From Glandiceps talaboti (lineage: Eukaryota > Hemichordata > Enteropneusta > Spengelidae), in contig NW_027554289.1 in the NCBI RefSeq assembly GCF_964340395.1, forward strand, positions 64,001-124,000: a stretch of DNA of 60,000 bases. The letters run 5' to 3'. Positions 56,515 through 60,000 of the stretch are shown here, piece by piece. How positions within the stretch are numbered: position 1 is the first letter of the stretch; every line of letters starts with the position of its first letter. The notes beneath the pieces are model-generated. The model ran no database searches and was not told where the DNA came from. It saw only the letters and a program-made list of their open reading frames with translations. A program made the position numbers and the translations under genes.

Positions 56515-58204
56515 TCAGCAACCCCTTCGGACGCCAAACATTTTAGTGTTACGCATGTGTGGATTACGGGCTAAAACGACACCTTGGTTTGGTCTACGGC
56601 CCAGGATACCAGCTGAGAACCATTCCTGTAGTAAAACAAAAAAAAATTGTTAATATAAAGAACATGTAAAAAGAACACTATCATAAACTGTCCCTCGTAG
56701 ACATTATTCATTGGCAACAATTGAAAAGTCGGTAGTACATTTAACATACAGCATATTTTCATTTTTTGGCCGTACTAGTGCCATGGTAGGTTACGACACG
56801 TCTTCCCCCCCCCCCAGTGTCAAAACCCCGCAGTGTATACATCCAGAGCTAGTCGATGATAGACACGTACATCCCAAGCAACTACTATGCATACCAACTA
56901 CAAGGAGAAAATGTTGTGTAGGAAGAAGCCTTGAACCCAGGGTATCGTCTCCATCTCAGAACCATTTTAGCTTTACGAGGAACGATAAGGAATAGGAAGT
57001 CATTGAACTTACATTTACATTACTGTTAGCCAGCACTCCGGCGTCGATCCTCTGTCTGAATTCAATACTTGGATATATGGATTCGTTGCCATTCCCCCTG
57101 GACGTGTCTGGTCGATCCTCTTCATCTAAGTCTGGAAACGAATGCATTGGAAAACGAATATGGAACGATCCGGCAATGGGAAAACTGTCTGGATTGTATA
57201 CGCTGAGGTCCCTTTCACCTGCATCATCATCATCATCTTCTCCCTGCTGGTCTTCATCCATCGGACTCGAACCCACGTGAACGGAAAACTGTTTAAGCAT
57301 CTCAGCGTCGCTATCAACTTCGTCGTTTGGAAGCTGGGCTTCTAGCATATCTATTGAAAGAAAAACATCAGAACATTTGATGAAATGCGTTGAAAAGAAG
57401 AAAGAAGATCGATCACAGAAGTCCTTTGAAACATTAATATGATATTGAATGTGTATTGTTTGCGGGTGTTAATACATGGGGGTTTTCAAGTATGGATTTG
57501 CGGTTGCATGGAATCCAGAAATGTTATTGGACCACTGCTAACGGTGCAAAAGTTGTTGCATGGAAGTATTTACTTCCATGGGTGTTGTTACCACAAACTC
57601 GTGGTCTGTGCCTCAAACAACCAGGGTTTTCAAGAGTAATAAAATGACGAATACTCGTTTTCTACTAGTAACATGATCGCTTTATCAAATTCATGCGGAA
57701 CGAGATCGATCTAAAGAACAACTGGACCAGTCATGCTTGCACTGTTACAGATAGATTTAGTCAGGACTCGATTCTGATGTCTCCACCTGCATCTGTAGAA
57801 CGGAAAGTGTCAGAATTGAGTTCCGACTTAGTCCGTCTGCAAGCAGGATTAGCTAAAGAACGACATAATGGTTCTCTCGGGAACATATTACGAAACAGAA
57901 GAAGTCAGTCCGTGAGTCGGAAGATGAATATTTCAATATTGTGACGAAAACGTAAAATCAAAGACTATGGAGATAGAGCCCACATGTACACTTCTTTCTA
58001 CCTCCATGCATGGATCTATCGCTGGAAGGACGTCGACGTCCTTCCTAATGCCTCCGTGCATAGACTGAATACCCCTGTATGAAACATTAACTTACCAAAC
58101 AGGAACTGTTCTACTTCATCCATCTCACTAGAATCATACATAGATTGTACATCGAAATCATCAGACTGGTCAAATAAGCAAGTAGTAGTAATATGGTCTT
58201 CCAT
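56515..58204 (-). CDS. Gene Y, right copy: unrecognised acidic protein, 3 exons, 185 aa
   Basis: Exons 58096-58204, 57013-57350 and 56515-56625 join in phase with the same splice borders as the left copy. Differences in the product are few: DVQSMYD for DVPSMYD, one extra Asp in the Asp run, LANSNVN for LADSNVN and LARNPHM for LARDPHM. The exon 2 length difference is exactly one codon (GAT repeat), so the frame is kept. The stop again lies in TGC TGA T. Preserved frames, splice sites and start in both copies suggest that both are or were recently functional. The family is unknown. Confidence 0.7.
57693..57944 (+). CDS. Antisense ORF Z inside Y intron 1, 83 aa (right copy)
   Basis: Copy of the ORF at 35981-36232 with the same ATG and stop. 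Changes are E6D, Y58H, S60G and D79N by my count. It runs opposite to gene Y. The preceding stretch (57456-57647) holds another conserved frame, MFAGVNTWGFSSMDLRLHGI, identical at the protein level in both arms, which could be chance in young duplicates. Confidence 0.35.
   Translation: MRNEIDLKNNWTSHACTVTDRFSQDSILMSPPASVERKVSELSSDLVRLQAGLAKERHNGSLGNILRNRRSQSVSRKMNISIL
58024..58045. promoter_or_regulatory. 22-bp perfect palindrome in Y intron 1 (right copy)
   Basis: Unchanged copy of the palindrome at 35883-35904. Confidence 0.5.
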
Positions 58205-59200
58205 CGTTGACGTTAGCAAAGTTTGAGTGTAGTGCGCAGAGAAACGTGTTTGTCAATGTTACGGGAGTCGAAGGCTTCTCTGGAATGACTTGACGAGCGA
58301 AAATCGAGGGGGTTTATGCCTCCAGAAAACAAAAGGATACATAAATTAACACTTCTATAAAACAGCTTGATATGTTGATACCGTATCTACGATAGAGTAA
58401 TTAATTAGTGTAATGTTGATTTACAAACGATTAGTTCTGAACAAAAGAGTTTCCGACTTCAAGTTGTATAGTGAGGATATGTGTCAACAGCACTATGGAT
58501 GTCAACACTTGAGAGACACTGTGTCGCCAGGTAAAAGTTGTTGCACCTTTCAGAGTCTGACAGAAAACTTTTTGCAGAAAAATAAATGTTCAGTTTTTTG
58601 GCTGAATGTTTTTCTTCCTTGTCTGTGGTAGTGGTGACCAACATGACAAATCCACCCTCATTTAAAACAAAATAATAATAAAATTTTGTCAACCCTGAAT
58701 TCGTCACGTGGTTAGATCCCAAAACAACAACACAGACCACGCTCAGGTAGCACGGTCATAGGTGTTAATCACCAAAATCCGTTAAATCTTGTTATGTACA
58801 CCGGACTAAATACCTTTCTCCCTTCCCACGCCATAGTGGCGCTGTTCGATGGTATCCCCAAACACGAAATGATAATAGGTATGACAAATGTGAAAGCAAG
58901 ACTACATATCACTACATGAACGAGACTAGTCCCAATAGTTCCTTCTGTATATACTATTAGTACACATTAAAGTTACACCACCACGTTAACCTATGCTTAC
59001 ATATGTACATGTTTCTTTTATTGTGATATTTTAGACTTGAATGGAATACAAGCAGACCATATTCATATATTTAGGTTTGATATTAAGTTGTAACACAGTA
59101 CGACAAATAAGATGTATGAAACCATGGATGTATTAGATCCCCTTATACATCCATGATAAAACCAATTTGAAAATACATGAAAAGAACGTAGATTAACGAA
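58205..59200. promoter_or_regulatory. Divergent intergenic region between Y and X (right arm)
   Basis: Mirror of 34770-35723, including the CGCCATAGTGGCGC block at about 58830-58841 and CACGTG near 58706. A short insertion (CCTTATACATCCATGATAAA) at about 59140 is absent from the left arm. Confidence 0.4.
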
Positions 59201-60000
59201 ATGACGTGCATAACACTAATACTCTGGGTGAAACTATCTGCAACGATTGCGAATACCAAGTTTAGTCGTCAAGAATCGAAAATGGTACCACCACCTCTAA
59301 AGATAATTTCCTGTATCACGTAATAATGGGGAAGGGGACTCCGAACATGTATATCAAATGTATGGTATTTCGTTTACCAGATAACCAAGCATGGGTTGTT
59401 AGATTTTATATTGTGTATTTAGTTATCTACTCATCAGTCGTTCAATCAACAACTACAACCTATAAGTATATTACTCTTTTCATGTCGTTAAATCCCAGGT
59501 ATTTCCGTTCATCTCATGAATGCGAGGTGCGCAGATACAATTTTGATTCTGCTGTGGCCTCAGCAGAGCATGGAGTCTACCTCCACGTTCAGATACACTG
59601 TGACCGAGGGCTTCATCTTAGTGGCAAACTGCTATCAGGATGGACAAGGGATACGTGTAAACTCAGACCACTATAGAAAAGTGGTCTGAGATGTAAATAT
59701 ATTTTCGTAAAACGCACTTGCCTCTTTTTACACACTTTTCGAAAACTGCCAAGATTTCTGTACACTGTACTTCCATGCTTGTACATATCACGTGCAGACA
59801 AGGAAAACAATCTGTGTACATATTGGGATCGATTCATGTTTACATGTACATTGTATATCATTGTGAAGAGTTTGATACATTCTTTTCATGGTGGGTCGTT
59901 CACTTTCGAACTTCTCGATCCCACAAAGAAAAGGTGTAAAACCGTTTTACGTCTTCCCAAACTGGGTGGTGACTCAGATTTAGTGGTCTGGAGTGACGAT
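59201..60000 (+). pseudogene. Family X, copy 3 (plus strand, runs off window)
   Basis: From 59326 MGKGTPNMYIKCMVFRLPDN, QAWVVRFYIVYLVIYSSVVQ is open and continues as STTTTYKYITLFMSLNPRYF. The later RYNFDSAVASAEHG frame has lost about 22 bp relative to copy 2, so FILVANCYQDGQ is out of frame. The upstream TAG seen in copy 2 is also present. The 3' part continues beyond position 60000. Confidence 0.4.

Larger units (their letters stand above)
55765..60000. repeat. Right arm of large inverted duplication (open at window edge)
   Basis: Reverse complement of 33963-38274, carrying gene Y on the minus strand and family X copy 3 on the plus strand. Homology continues to the last base of the window, so the arm is longer than seen. 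Confidence 0.9.

Overview
The window is animal nuclear DNA, AT-rich, with spliced genes, long introns, tRNA-derived SINE-like repeats, fold-back repeats and microsatellites. Nothing bacterial, organellar or viral is recognisable. The repeat types and a TTLL15-type tubulin ligase suggest a marine invertebrate such as a hemichordate, lancelet, echinoderm or mollusc; this is a weak guess and the species cannot be fixed from sequence alone.

Left third (1-21.4 kb): one minus-strand gene for a membrane-anchored tubulin tyrosine ligase-like protein of the TTLL15 type. Six coding exons can be joined with consistent phase and GT/AG borders (73-14504), a likely non-coding first exon ends at 21300, and the gene runs off the left edge. 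Its roughly 10.5 kb and 6.7 kb introns carry a diverged tandem array, a SINE-like element, fold-backs and two-copy repeats. Middle (22.0-29.9 kb): a complete plus-strand NOP53 (GLTSCR2) ribosome-biogenesis gene of 12 coding exons and 434 codons, head to head with the TTLL gene. The roughly 0.7 kb shared promoter region contains a 188-bp fold-back element.

Right half (30.3-60 kb): a rearranged duplicated block. A segment of about 4.3 kb or more occurs in opposite orientation at 33963-38274 and 55765-60000 (open at the window edge). Each arm holds a divergent pair: gene Y, a 3-exon gene for an unrecognised acidic protein of 184 or 185 residues, intact in both arms; and gene X, an unrecognised, partly broken ORF family with further copies at 31.5 kb and 54.2 kb. 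A conserved block around GCGCCACTATGGCG lies between or beside them. In both arms the Y stop sits in the context TGC TGA T with an open +1 frame after it, and Y intron 1 holds an antisense 83-codon ORF and a 22-bp perfect palindrome.

The spacer between the arms (38.3-55.7 kb) holds a diverged fold-back element with arms of about 480 bp (41.4-43.0 kb), a 27-bp minisatellite of about 4.6 kb (46.2-50.8 kb) and no recognisable gene. The TTLL and NOP53 genes look like ordinary conserved genes. The X/Y inverted block is the least explained part of the window.
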